A stretch of DNA of 64,000 nt from Plumapathes pennacea (Eukaryota > Cnidaria > Anthozoa > Antipatharia > Myriopathidae), in assembly GCA_964036295.1 (NCBI GenBank), contig OZ038472.1, positions 12,644,068 to 12,708,067 of the forward strand. The letters are read 5' to 3'. Below are positions 12,240 through 22,865 of this stretch, in pieces. The first letter of the stretch is position 1, and each line of letters begins with the position of its first letter. Made by a program: the position numbers and the translations under genes. The notes beneath the pieces were generated by a model, which was not told where the DNA came from, did no database searches, and saw nothing but the letters and a program-made list of their open reading frames with translations.

Positions 12240-13203
12240 TCTTTCGTCGAGGTTTATCGGTTCTGACAAGTTCCGATTTATTAGTGTCGTGTTTTCGCCG
12301 ATGAGATCCTGCGGCTGTGCTGCCAAGTTTTTGCAAGCGATTTCTTGAATTAGGAGTGCCACTGCGGATCAGCCGTCACTGTGATCTGTAATATTTCGTT
12401 TTGAGTTAGCGTGATCACGTTCGTCTGTAGCGCTAAGAGCTGCCAGGCAAGAAAAAGCACCATTTTATTTCATCCCAGGTGAGTTGTAAGTTTAGCGACG
12501 ATTTTGTCTCAAGCTTGGATTAAACTACACTGTATATAAGTGCGATTATATTACATACAGTGTAATACCAGCTCTTAAGAGAACTAGGTTGACTGCGTCG
12601 GCGTGGCGGAAGACAAACTGGTGTATCAACTGTGTGTTGATGAGGGTAATGGAAGGCCGTAAAAGAGACAATAGCTGACGTTTCGAGCGCTAGCCCTTCG
12701 CTCTGACGAAGGGCTAGCGCTCGAAACGTCAGCTATTGTCTCTTTCACGGCGTTCCATTACCCTCATCAACACACAGTTGATACACCCGATTATTACAAA
12801 CCCTGTTCGCTGGGGACATTATAGCTCTCAAACCCAATACAATTTTGTCTTGCGGAGCATTCTAAAGACTGATTTTCACACTAACATATCGATGCGTCCG
12901 TGAAAACGAGCGACGCAAACCTAAGCGATGCGTCCGTGACTCGGTCCGCGAAAACGCAAGCACAAGCACAGCGCAAGGAACACGAGAACATTTGACCCTT
13001 GTGCTTGCGCTGGTGTCGGGCTTGTTTTTACTCACTGTGAAAGGCTCCCCAGTGCTGACTATTATCAAATTTCCGACATTTCTGTTTTAGGTACAACCTG
13101 CAGTCATCCTGGCGTTCAGTGCGATTGGTGCAAATAAACCGTCGAAGGCCCTCAGTTGTTGTACTTGGTATACCAGCTGTTATCTGTACTTTACATTTAC
13201 AAA
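12240..13203 (+). promoter_or_regulatory. Candidate TRAF-B promoter and 5' untranslated exons
   Basis: A candidate non-coding first exon ends at 12478 with a strong donor (CAG then GTGAGT). A pyrimidine tract and AG at 13081-13090 give an acceptor, so the coding exon would begin at 13091 and carry 113 nt of leader before the ATG at 13204. TRAF-C has a matching acceptor (exon from 36615), and the two leaders share CATCCTGGC. The transcription start is not identified. The implied intron holds the 168-bp palindrome. Confidence 0.35.
12620..12787. repeat. 168-bp palindrome (arms about 81 bp, 6-nt loop)
   Basis: The arms are inverted copies around a loop at 12701-12706 (CTCTGA). They start GGTGTATCAAC and end GTTGATACACC, with few mismatches. 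The arm contains GAAACGTCAGC and GGGCTAGCGCTC. A diverged copy of the left arm, including flanking sequence such as CCAGCTCTTAAGAGAACTAG, is present in reverse at 39205-39360, so this is a repeat family that has duplicated head-to-head here. Confidence 0.9.
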
Positions 13204-16200
13204 ATGGCGTCCTCGAAGCACGTCATTCCCGCTGGCGATAAAAACATCAATCCCAAATACCTATGTTCAAGGTGCAGCTCCATTCTTCGGGAAGCAATGC
13301 AGACGCCTTGCGCTCATTTTTACTGCAGGGAATGCATAGATGGCCTCCAAAGGTAAGCTAGTTTAAAAATCTGAAAAAGTTGTCGTTCTCCGGATTGGGG
13401 TGAGATATCATTGCAAAAATTCCAGTAAAGAAAATAAAGTATAGTTCACTAAGTTGCACACGAAAATTGCTACAGTCAAATCTTTCTAAGGCAGACACCT
13501 CGGGACAAGATTGAGAGGTGTCCGCCTTAGAGAGATTTCAGTCACAGAGAAACAAGTGAAAATCGGCAAAGGACCAAATCTGCATGCTGTCCGCCTTAAG
13601 GCTGGTTCACACGAGTAAAGCAAGCGCAAGCGCAAACGCAAACGCAAGCGCAAGCGACTGGTTCACACGGTAAAATTTGTGAAGTAAGCGCAAACGCAAG
13701 CGCAAGACAGTTGAAAAGTTTTCATTCTCTTGCGCTTGCGTTTGCGCTTGCTTTACCGTGTGAACCAGCCTTTAGAGAGGTGTCCGCTTTAGAAAGGTGT
13801 CCGCTTAGAGAGAGTTGACTGTATTCGGTACAGCGAATATAGATTTGTTTATCTTTAAAGGTGTCTTGTTCTGCTTGAGCGAGAATTTAATCTGATGACA
13901 TTGCAGAAGTCATTCCATGGTCAAGGTCTAGTGATGTATACAATCGGATTGACTCTTAGGACTCACAAATGGATCTGAAATCAATCGATGATGCATGCCA
14001 AGTGCGAACAGTCGATGTTTTCGATCCATATATCTGCGATCAATCTGACTGATTTTGACTTGTCACATGTGTCAATAGACGCTCGCTGGTTTTTGAAATT
14101 AGAAAACTGGGATCTTTAAACGACAAAAATAGCCACTTTACACACAAAGAGCACATAAACATTAACATATTTGGAAAGTATCCACAGTTTATTGTGCGAA
14201 ATGCAAAATGATGTGAAGCATAGTATTTATAAACTTTAGCGTGGGATCAGTGCAGTCATGCCTGCCTCGTTTTGATATTTTTTCAAAATCTAAAACGGCT
14301 TTTAGGGAGAATAAACTATTTCCATTAAACCAAAATGTTATAAACGTAAAGTTCAAAGGTTTGATAGGACTGAAAAACAACAACGTAACGAGGCTGAACG
14401 GACACGACTTCAGAATCCCACACTAAACTGTCTCTAAATATCATCCTGAAATTCGGAAAACAATAGTACTCATTCTATTTTTTCTTTCTCCTTTTTCAAG
14501 TGGAAAGATGTTAGAATGTCAAGTTGATGGCTGCCTGTTTACTGAGGCTGAGGTATGGGAGCAAAGTTGTACAAACGTATTTATAGTGTAGCTCGAACTG
14601 CAAATGACAAACAAGTTTAGAAGACCCACATTATGTGTTGTGCTGGACCGGATAGTGAAAGTGGCCTATTTGAGGGCAACTTTGCAAAATGGCAACTGCT
14701 GAAATGTTAAATATCAACTCTATTGAGACGGGCACCTCTTATAACCCGGACAGGGTTTGTTGCCGGTCCCGGACAATCAAATTTCACACATTTGTCTCAG
14801 CATCTAAACTTTCTCATCTGCCGGAAACCTAGACCAAAGCAAGAAAACAACTTGATTGAACCTTCTATGTTTGAAAGGCCCTGAAGTATTGGTCGATAAT
14901 TTGCTCTTATTTCTCGGGTCCGGCTATATGACATATCAAACGTTGCAGTTGTAAAGTTTCGTTATTGTTCTAGGAAGGTTCCCTAAAAGTTTCATGCGAT
15001 TCTGAAGATAATTAGGCCTAAAATGAGTGTTTTTTGAAATATATAAAAAAAAGGCTATAGCCTATGCTTTTGGTACAAACTGGGAAATTTTGCATCTTTA
15101 GAGAAAATTCACTGTGGAACTTCAAAGGAAGCTCTGGATGAGCACGGGTTCACGTCCTGAGTTTCTTTCTTTTCTTTTCTTGTCTTGTCTTTTCTTTTCT
15201 TTTCTTTTCTTTTCTTTTCTTTTCTTTTCTTTTCTTTTCTTTTCTTTTCTTTTCTTTTCTTTTCTTTTCTTTTCTTTTCTTTTCTTTTCTTTTCTTTCTT
15301 TTTTCTTTCTTTCTTTTTTTTTTTTTTTGAACGGAGCAATTTAATTTACTTTGCATCAGTTTGTCTAAACTTCAAAAAACATGGTGAGTGAAAAGTAACT
15401 AAGGGTTATTAACACACAACATGGTTGGTATACAATTAGAATTAAATGGTAGAGAATGATCTTCACAGTTTGTGAGCAGTTGCAAAGAATGCCGAGAAAA
15501 GATTTAGAGGCTTCTACGGGATTCAAACCCACTGACCTCAGCGATACTCTACCCGAATCGTGTTTAATAGGTAAACTTATGAGATCAGGTGCAAGATGAT
15601 AACTACTATACTAATAATATTAGGATAATGCTCATAATTTTTGTAACGCCTAGTAACTACGGTTCCAGGTGAAAATTAGCGATTTTCACAGTTATGATTA
15701 TAGCAACTACCTTGCAGCTGCAAATTTCAAACAAGACGAATAAACAAATGTGACTATGAAGCCATAATGATGACGAAAAACACTAAGTGTAGCAGTAATC
15801 ACTACAACATAATTATTAATTACTGTATGCCATATGCTACTATATCATGTTATTGTATAAACATAACTATCAGTTAAACAGGATGAATTGGTGCAAAAAA
15901 TACGCTGAGTGTGTAAATGTCATTGATAACGACTCGCCATAAAAATAACTATCTTCACAAATACGAATGCATCAGGTGTTCCCAGACGCGTGCGTCAGAA
16001 AGGAAGTGAACAAGTTGATCATTCACTGCGTCAATTTTGAAGAAGGCTGCAAATGGGAAGGGAAAGCGCAAGAGTTGGATGTGAGTACCAATAACTATCT
16101 AAAATTCTATTATTGGTATACACAGTAGAACCCCGCTATATCGAACTCTGAAGGGAAGTGAGAAATAGTTCGAGATAGCGGGGTGATCACCAAAAGGAAA

Positions 16201-19200
16201 TTTCTACTAACGAATTCTGTTCGAAATAGCGGGATTCTAATGTTCCAAGATTTCGTTCCAAAGCAATGCCTGCAGTTAAAGTGCATATAAGCCCAAAAAT
16301 GATATCTTTACAATCGAATCTACATGAAGGAAACATGTCGATTATTAGAATAAGTCTGCGTTTTAACGCTGCGCCTTTGAGTTATAAAGGTTTATATTTT
16401 GAATATGGTAATGACGTGACGTCAAAGAAGGAACAATTTATTATACAAAATCTTGTTGGTGGACATAAATGACATTTTACCAACGTCAATCTTATATTTG
16501 AACTTTGTATAAATGATTTTACCAAATATTTTGTATGAATCTGAAAGCAGTTCCAATCACGAAGAGAAAGAAATAACATGGAATTACTGCTTTGACGTCA
16601 CGTCATTACCATATTCGAAATATAAACCTCTATAACTCATAGGTGCAATGTTGAAACACAAAAATATTCTAACAGCCTATTATAGTCAACTATTTACTTT
16701 ATGTAGAATCGATTGCAAAGATATCATTTTTGGGCTTATGTGCACTTTAATAGCAGTATCCTAACAGTATTGTTTCAAATAGGACTAATCGATATTTAAT
16801 ACATTTCCTACTTTTGAAATCAAATTAGTCCCATTTCAAATCTAGTACGGCATTTTTCCTTTTTTGCTAATTTATCAATATATCAATCATTTCAGAACCA
16901 TTTGTCATCTTGCGAGTTTGCTCACGTGTCATGTGAGAATAAGGAATGCACTGCAGTGATTATGAGATCGCAAATCCAACAACACCTAGAAAATATGTGT
17001 ACTCAGCGACTTGTAACATGCATTTTCTGCGACACGGAAGTTGTTTTTTGCAAAATGGAGGTAAGGCATTTTTTACTTATTAATATCTTGTGTTGCCTGT
17101 TTTAGTGTTCGCATAGTTCTAAAATGATATAAAGAAATCTTCCCAGTGAAATGAATAGAACTGTGCATACGTGAAACCAGCACAACGTTAAAAGTGTATC
17201 TTCTTTTCCTGGGAAGTGCAATGGAAAATTATGAACCCGTGTTACATCTCAGAAAGTGAGCGAACCAAAGGGACAAGGAGAGTCATGGTAAAAATGGCAT
17301 GCAAGCCATACGTACTAATGATAGCCTCGTACATAAGCCCCATCCATGATGGTTTCCTTCAGACACACACTATAGACTCTCAGGAGATTGAAGTTTGTGT
17401 TTATATCATCGACAACAAGAGCACTGCAAACATATTACCTTACAGTGTGAACGACCAGTTAAAGGAACTTCTCTAATGACCTGTGTTCCTTCATAAACTT
17501 GCTCTTACGACATTAGAGCGCTTTTCGGACGACTGTCAAAAACCAAAACCAAAGCAATCACAGAGCCAATCAATGAGGCAAGAAAAAACACGTCGGACCA
17601 TCACCAAATACTGGAACAGTGCCGCTTCCCAAACTCTCTCTACATATGACTCTAAATGATACAGAAGACATTTCTCGATCTCTATACAAGCTACATTGCC
17701 CGTGGCACTAAGTTAGTAATTTTATAACATTTCATAATACCAGTTTTCATGGTTTGGACGGAAACCATGACGGAAGCAGATTAAAACTTGGCTATTATCA
17801 CTAAAGTATAAGCTATGTTATCTTCTTGTCATCTATCATTGAACAATTTTGTGCCTTTCTTTTAGGACCACCAGGCTCTGCTATGCAAGTCTTTTCCAGT
17901 GGAGTGCGACTCCTGCAAAAAGGAGAATATCCCACGTGAATTGCTGAGTCAGCACAAATCGCAGGAGTGTCTCGAAACTAAATCTTTTTGCCCGTTCCTG
18001 GGCATTGGCTGCGGAGAAAAACAGGTCAGAGTTACTACAACTGAGTTTGATCTATTTTCACTACCTCAACTCTCGGACGCACAAAATTATAATTTTATAT
18101 CTCCGTTCTACTTTGAAAATGTCTCATTTATAACTTGGTACTAGGACCGTTGTTTAGTATGCGTTTTCAGAAAGTCTCAATCTCGTACATAAAGTCTTTC
18201 ACCTTCTTATGGCGCATGCAAATAACGAAAAAGGGGTTCAGTAGATAGGCCATTTTTTTAGAATGCATTAATTCTGTAGTTGCCTCTGGAGTCAAAACGA
18301 GAGCTAGTGTAGAATCAGTAGTGCATGATGAGTTACGGCGACAAATGAATCTGAACGTACATATTCAAATTGATGTTGTTTGAGTTTTATAGTTTAATGT
18401 TGAGTCATTGCATACACCCATTCACTGATTTCGATGCATGATGGGTAATTAAGGCAAATAAACTGCATATACATTCGTTTTTCTGATCGGTGGAACTTCG
18501 AAACACTCCAAATTGTCATTTGCAAGCTTTCAGTGGTTCTGATTGTGAGCGATTTTACTATTAAACCGAGACTTCTCGCACGCGTCGCCGCCATGTTTCT
18601 TCGTTCTTGCCCTGATTACCCATCATGCATTAAATACCGTGGAGGGGTCTATGTTTGAGTAAGTTGATGAAAAATAAAGGGATAAACAGAAATGTTCAAT
18701 TTGCAGGAGATGAAGCGTCAACCTCGCAAGAAACATGAAGAGAGCATGCTCCTCTTCCATCTAAATTTGCTGCTATATTTTGCCTTTGGGTTAAAGGAAG
18801 AAATTGGCCGTGTTGCAGCTGATGTAAACCCATTGAGAGATTCAGCAAGTCTCTGGAACAAAGTCAGGGAGACCGTTTCTCATTTGGTTCCGCAAGTGGC
18901 TTCGCTCGCCCGCGATAACAGCCAAATCAAAGCTCTCGTTCAAGCTTTTCAGTCACGGCTAACAACCGTTGAGGAAAAATGTGATGCACCGAGTGGTGCC
19001 ACAGCTTCCTCAGTTAATACCAACGGTTTACAGGCTCAACTGCAGCAACTGGTTTCTGTGATCAACGACTTGATCAGGAAGATATCCAACGTCGAGGCAA
19101 AGGAGGAGAATCACGAACTATTGCTCGTGGAAGCGAACGGAACTATCGAGAAACAGAGGGTGGAAAATGAAATTCTAAAACGCGAGCTCTCTACATCGAA

Positions 19201-19747
19201 GAACGAGAGACGAACTTTGGAAAAAAGAGTTGATACGCTTGAACAACTGGTGCGGAAGCTCGCTACGCCATTGGTTTTACATCCACCGAGCTATGATGGG
19301 ATTTTGCTTTGGAAGATTACCGACGTAGCAGAGAAAAGAAACGACGCAATCGCTGGCAGGCAGACGTCTGTTTATAGCCCTGACTTCTACACAGGTCGCC
19401 ATGGCTACCGCATGTGTGCCCGCATTTATTTGAACGGAGATGGCATGGGTCGTGGCTCACACATCTCGGTGTTCTTTACAGTGAAGCGAAGCGAACACGA
19501 CGCACTTCTCCGATGGCCGTTCAGACAAAAGGTCACCATAATGCTGCTGGATCAAGATAATGAAGAACACGTGATCGACTCCTTTCGACCTGATCCCAAC
19601 AGCTCCTCTTTTCAAAAGCCGCGAAGAGAGTCGAACATCGCCAGCGGTTGTCCCTTGTTTTGTCCTCTCAGTTTGTTGGAAAGAAGGGCGTTCATCAGGG
19701 AAGACACCATGTTTGTGAAGGTTGTGGTGGATTGCCTGGATCTGTAG
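13204..19747 (+). CDS. TRAF-B: complete TRAF-family adaptor, 556 aa
   Basis: Exons join(13204..13352, 14501..14552, 15976..16080, 16896..17060, 17866..18024, 18707..19747). The ATG at 13204 is the first in frame. The RING has C21, C24, C36, H38, C41, C44, C56 and D59, the TRAF-type pattern ending in Asp. TRAF zinc fingers follow at C85/C92/H104/C108, C115/C120/H132/C137, C144/C147/H159/C164 and C171/C174/H187/C192, then a fifth using C199/C206 and later His. A coiled coil (about 300-395) and a MATH domain (about 405-556; LLWKI, RIYLNGDG, LLRWPF, MLLDQD, ASGCPLF) complete it. Length and order are typical of TRAF2/3/5-like proteins, which act in TNFR or Toll/IL-1 signalling to NF-kB and JNK. 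The last two exons are nearly identical to TRAF-C, but the first four are not. Confidence 0.95.
13473..13821. mobile_element. Tc1/pogo-type MITE with TA target site, interrupted
   Basis: The element runs from CAGTCAAATCTTTCTAAGG to the inverted GAGAGAGTTGACTG and is flanked by TA on both sides. Internal copies of GGTGTCCGC(C/T)TTAGA mark the subterminal parts. It lies in the first coding intron of TRAF-B. A second element (13599-13771) is inserted inside it. There is no transposase. Confidence 0.75.
13599..13771. mobile_element. PIF/Harbinger-like MITE nested in the 13473 element
   Basis: Its termini are AGGCTGGTTCACAC and the inverse GTGTGAACCAGCCT, flanked by TTA on both sides (13596-13598 and 13772-13774). 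This is the 3-bp target duplication typical of PIF/Harbinger. The 173-bp body is built of GCAAGCGCAAACGCAAGC-type words. It interrupts the older MITE at a TTA, which dates it as younger. Confidence 0.8.
15162..15328. repeat. (TTTTC)n microsatellite
   Basis: About 27 units of TTTTC end in a T run, inside the second TRAF-B intron. Open frames on both strands (Lys/Arg/Glu or Phe/Ser/Leu repeats) are artefacts of the repeat. Confidence 0.97.
15430..15570 (-). mobile_element. tRNA-derived SINE fragment
   Basis: On the minus strand the segment GTCAGTGGGTTTGAATCCC matches a tRNA box B (GGTTCGAATCC, one change). It is followed by a body containing GAAGATCATTCTC. This combination resembles anthozoan tRNA-like SINEs. 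Box A is degenerate, so it is likely an old, inactive copy. It sits in a TRAF-B intron. Confidence 0.5.
16127..16250. mobile_element. Short DNA-transposon remnant (CCCCGCTATATCGAAC)
   Basis: CAGTAGAACCCCGCTATATCGAA at the start is followed by internal GTTCGA(G/A)ATAGCGGG words that are its partial inverse, a pattern of pogo/Tigger-like MITEs. The right end is not clear. The MITE at 38480-38640 in TRAF-C belongs to a similar class. Confidence 0.5.
16270..16756. mobile_element. Foldback element in TRAF-B intron
   Basis: The left arm starts CTGCAGTTAAAGTGCATATA and the right arm is its inverse, ending in GTGCACTTTAATAGCAG. Arms are about 180 bp with mismatches and meet around 16513. Both arms contain a TGACGTGACGTCAAAG-like block (near 16410 and 16595). 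No coding capacity. Confidence 0.75.
18434..18630. mobile_element. MITE with ATGCATGATGGGTAAT ends, TRAF-B last intron
   Basis: Inverted ends ATGCATGATGGGTAAT and ATTACCCATCATGCAT bracket 197 bp. The corresponding intron of TRAF-C holds the same insertion at 40756-40950, so it was present before the two gene ends were duplicated or homogenised. The interior contains CGCCGCCATGTTT. Confidence 0.75.
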
Positions 19748-19933
19748 AAGAACGTTGAGCAATCGTCTTTTTTAACAGGGTTTAATTGATTGGTTTACTA
19801 AATGTGGGATTTCGCATGTTCTATTATAAGCTGTATTTGTTAGATTTTAGTCTTTTTATATATCCTCTCTTCGTTGTAAGTCAGACGCCGTTGGTCGTTG
19901 CATCTTTCGGAGCGCAATTATATTCGCCACACA

Positions 19934-20189
19934 ATGACTTTCTGGTTAAAGTGCGAACTCTACTTTACTTATACATGGATGTTACTCGTCCGCGGTGCTG
20001 CCCTGGTGATAGCGGCTTCTGTAGTTTATCGGGAGCAGATTCCGTGCCGAGTAATTGAAGGAGTGACCGCCGACTTAATGATCACGGGCTCTACGTGACA
20101 CAAGAAACTAAACTACCAGTTGGGGAAGCAAAAAGTGACAAGACTCAGGAAGGTAAAGTGGCGACCTGATCTCTCGAATTTAAAAGAGT

Positions 20190-20226
<37 letters not shown>

Positions 20227-20521
20227 CCGAGCCGTGTAAGAACAGTCGACGTTTTCTCGTCCCATTTTAATGATCCCAACTGTAAGTGGGTTAGTTAGAA
20301 AACATTTCTCTTGAAATGTACATAGTGCATTATTTCTATTGATTCCGAACAAGTTTCACATCACAATCAGCTTATTTTCTAGGCATTTTGCACCTGCTTT
20401 GGACGTAAACTATAGATGAATAAATGCTCTCTTTGAGTGACGACATATTATACATGGTTGTAATTTCCGTTGGCTTTCTTTGGTTTCAGGAAACTTGGCA
20501 GTCGAGTTGCGAGACCCCTGA
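19934..20521 (+). pseudogene. Frameshifted second copy of the small membrane protein
   Basis: It is homologous to the gene at 6467-7522, and the leader, the N-terminal helix and both splice sites are conserved. Expected exons are 19934..20152 and 20490..20521. Relative to copy 1, sequence after the membrane helix is deleted so the frame shifts by one; the ORF then stops at 20096-20098 after 54 aa. The downstream coding words (TQET, KSDKTQE) and the last exon are intact but out of frame. It starts only 187 bp after the TRAF-B stop. It may be a decayed copy or a shortened protein that keeps the helix. Confidence 0.55.
20189..20224. repeat. (TTTA)n microsatellite
   Basis: Nine tandem TTTA units lie in the intron of the second small membrane-protein copy. 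Confidence 0.95.
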
Positions 20522-20695
20522 TGGTAATGCCGGGACTTGATGAACGTATTGTACAGAAAAGAACAAAGTATCTTGAAGAATACACATATACAACAACGCG
20601 TGGTATGTAGAGTTTTAGGGCCTGTTTACATGATGGGGCACCTAGCACTAGGATCACCCTAACTGGTGGGTCGGTTTTACATTTGGTTTACATAT

Positions 20696-20931
20696 TGTAA
20701 CGTTTTAAGGCCGGGCCCTCAGGCCTGGCTGAGCCTAAAGGCCCGACCGTAGCCGAGCTGACAAACGGACCAAACGACGCACACGTGAACCGGGACAAGA
20801 AGAGATTTATTTAAACAATTCATCTGCTTTTATATAGTTTCGGTTAATAATTAGCAGTATCCGTTTTAAGATCATGGGTTCGTTTGCGTAATGGAAGATT
20901 ACGCAATTATCTCAATGTGGCACACGTTACA
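20696..20931 (-). repeat. 3' LTR of the TRIM-like element
   Basis: 236 bp, TG...CA termini, and very similar to the LTR at 22228-22463. By eye I find no clear difference in the two copies, which implies a recent insertion. Confidence 0.9.
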
Positions 20932-22227
20932 TTATTCCCCTCTTAGAAAAAGATGCGTCCCGCATCTGTAACTTTACAAATAATCTTACTTGTACACACA
21001 AGAAAAACGATTTGATTACGTAACAAGGTACCTAAAAGCACGCAAAAAAAACATTCAGCCCCGATTAGACTGAAAACCACAACACAACTTATTCTTTAGC
21101 TCCAGTGTTGTATACCAGAGTCTCAACCGACTCCAAAAAAAAACAGAACAGATTCACCTAAGATTTGACAAGCCTTAGCCGTCACAATCTCGAATCCCCA
21201 TGCGTTCCCAGCCTCAAGTTACCACTGATTACGTAATAAAAAGCTCTGATGTTTAACTGTACGGGCACTGTAATTACAAGAATTCCTAGTTGATAGAAAT
21301 AACCAAAACATTAACAGTAGATCAGTCCCTAATGAAATGACAAGTCCGGTAGTCCCAACAGTCAGTTGGTCCGCATCACAAGTCCATGTGCACTCATAAA
21401 AAGAAAAGCAACACGCCAACTTTACTCAAAAATCTTCTATTCGAATGAGTGTCCTGCATCCACCGAGTCGATCTACACATCGCGCCAGCTCTGTGTTTTC
21501 CCGCTTGATCCTCTGCCCACGAAGACAGTCGCGTCCATTCGTCACCGGCAATCCAAGCCATTACACAATTCTCAGCTGCGCCCCATGCGTCTCTTGATCG
21601 AACCACAGGTATTAGCAGAGAGCGCCCATCACAAGGTCGAAGGCTTTCGTCTCTCAGTCAAGTTCTTGTATCCGAGTAATACCAGTTCCAACTGTCATCG
21701 AAAACCATTCCGTTTCTGTGCTGTCCACCGAGCCATCCGCTCCTCAGCCACCAAGCTATACCGTGTCGTTACGCCATTTCTGCGCCGTCCACGAACACTA
21801 GGCTCCTCCGGTGCTGGCACTCTGCGGATCTCTGGCTTTTCCGTGTAGCCACAGACTTCAGGGTTAATCCGGCACAGTTTCCTCCCTTCTATGAAGACTA
21901 CAGGCTCTGTGCTGACCACCAAGCCATCCGCTCCTCAGCCACCAAGCTTTACCGTGTCGTTACGCCACTTCTGCGTCTTCAACGAACACTAGGCTCCTCC
22001 GGTGCTGGCATTTTGCGGATCTCTGGCTTTTCCGTGCAGCCACAGACTTCAGTCCTCCTACTTGATGCAGTTCCTCCAAATTTGCTCAGAATTTTGCCGG
22101 GTCTCGGATAAGATCAAAGGGCGACCATTACTTTGATCTGGTTCTGCCTCCGTCATTACGTTTCATGTCGTCTTTGGCCATCTTGATCGGATCAAAGCAC
22201 TGATTTGCATCCCACCGCTGCCACCAA

Positions 22228-22463
22228 TGTAACGTTTTAAGGCCGGGCCCTCAGGCCTGGCTGAGCCTAAAGGCCCGACCGTAGCCGAGCTGACAAACGG
22301 ACCAAACGACGCACACGTGAACCGGGACAAGAAGAGATTTATTTAAACAATTCATCTGCTTTTATATAGTTTCGGTTAATAATTAGCAGTATCCGTTTTA
22401 AGATCATGGGTTCGTTTGCGTAATGGAAGATTACGCAATTATCTCAATGTGGCACACGTTACA
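22228..22463 (-). repeat. 5' LTR of the TRIM-like element
   Basis: 236 bp LTR next to the tRNA-Leu primer-binding site (one spacer base). The element is read from here leftward. Confidence 0.9.
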
Positions 22464-22865
22464 ATATGTAACAGGATCACATCCGTGCAGTCACTGCAAT
22501 CACGTCCCGTCTGAAGATTCCCCAGCTCGACCGTTTACATGACAAAATGCGTGCAAAACAACCCTATTACCAGGATCATCCTAGCTCTCAGGGAGGTTGA
22601 CCCTAGTGCTAGGAGTCATCCTGGTACCCGAGACAAATCTAACCCCAGACATGTAAACAGAAAGCGGAATACAATAGACGCAGGTTGATCCTAGCACGAG
22701 AGTGATCATAGTGCTAGGATGACCCTCCCATTATGCAAACAGGCCCTTAGCGCAGTTTGCTAATACATGATTGCCCGTTTGATACGCACGTACATGAAAA
22801 AAAGGAATGTGACTAAGCGTGATGCTATCTCGATTTTTAATGTTTGCCTGAAATGCTGTGACTGA

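Larger units (their letters stand above)
20696..22463 (-). mobile_element. Non-autonomous LTR retrotransposon (TRIM-like), tRNA-Leu primed
   Basis: Direct repeats of 236 bp (20696-20931 and 22228-22463), each TGTAACG...CGTTACA, flank a 1.3-kb interior. ATAT on both sides is a 4-bp target duplication. Beside the right LTR, 22209-22226 reads ATCCCACCGCTGCCACCA. That is the 3' end of an animal tRNA-Leu with CCA, so the element is oriented on the minus strand. The opposite polypurine tract (AGAGGGGAATAA on the minus strand) touches the left LTR. The interior has a tandem duplication (about 21715-21860 and 21905-22050) and no gag or pol. Confidence 0.9.
20618..22746. mobile_element. PIF/Harbinger-like MITE split by an LTR element
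   Basis: The ends are GGGCCTGTTTACATGATGGG and the near inverse CCCATTATGCAAACAGGCCC, flanked by TTA (20615-20617 and 22747-22749). The interior repeats CCTAGCACTAGGATCA-like words. The LTR element at 20696-22463 is inserted inside it, which explains most of the 2.1 kb; the MITE alone is about 360 bp. Confidence 0.8.

Noticed and set aside
13156-13203. N-terminal extension of TRAF-B before the ATG
   Set aside because: The frame is open upstream but without an ATG; the same is true for TRAF-C (36657-36740), so this is leader sequence.
15109-15391. Lys/Arg- and Phe/Ser-rich ORFs on both strands
   Set aside because: They are pure translations of the (TTTTC)n microsatellite inside a TRAF-B intron.
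17216-17476. 86-aa ORF in the TRAF-B intron before ZnF4/5
   Set aside because: No domain, no homologous stretch in TRAF-C, and splice sites of TRAF-B skip it.
18394-18594. Minus-strand 66-aa ORF beginning in CGCCGCCATG
   Set aside because: It is inside the MITE of the last TRAF-B intron.
21366-21848. 160-aa + strand ORF
   Set aside because: It lies antisense inside the non-coding interior of the TRIM-like element and shows no domain.
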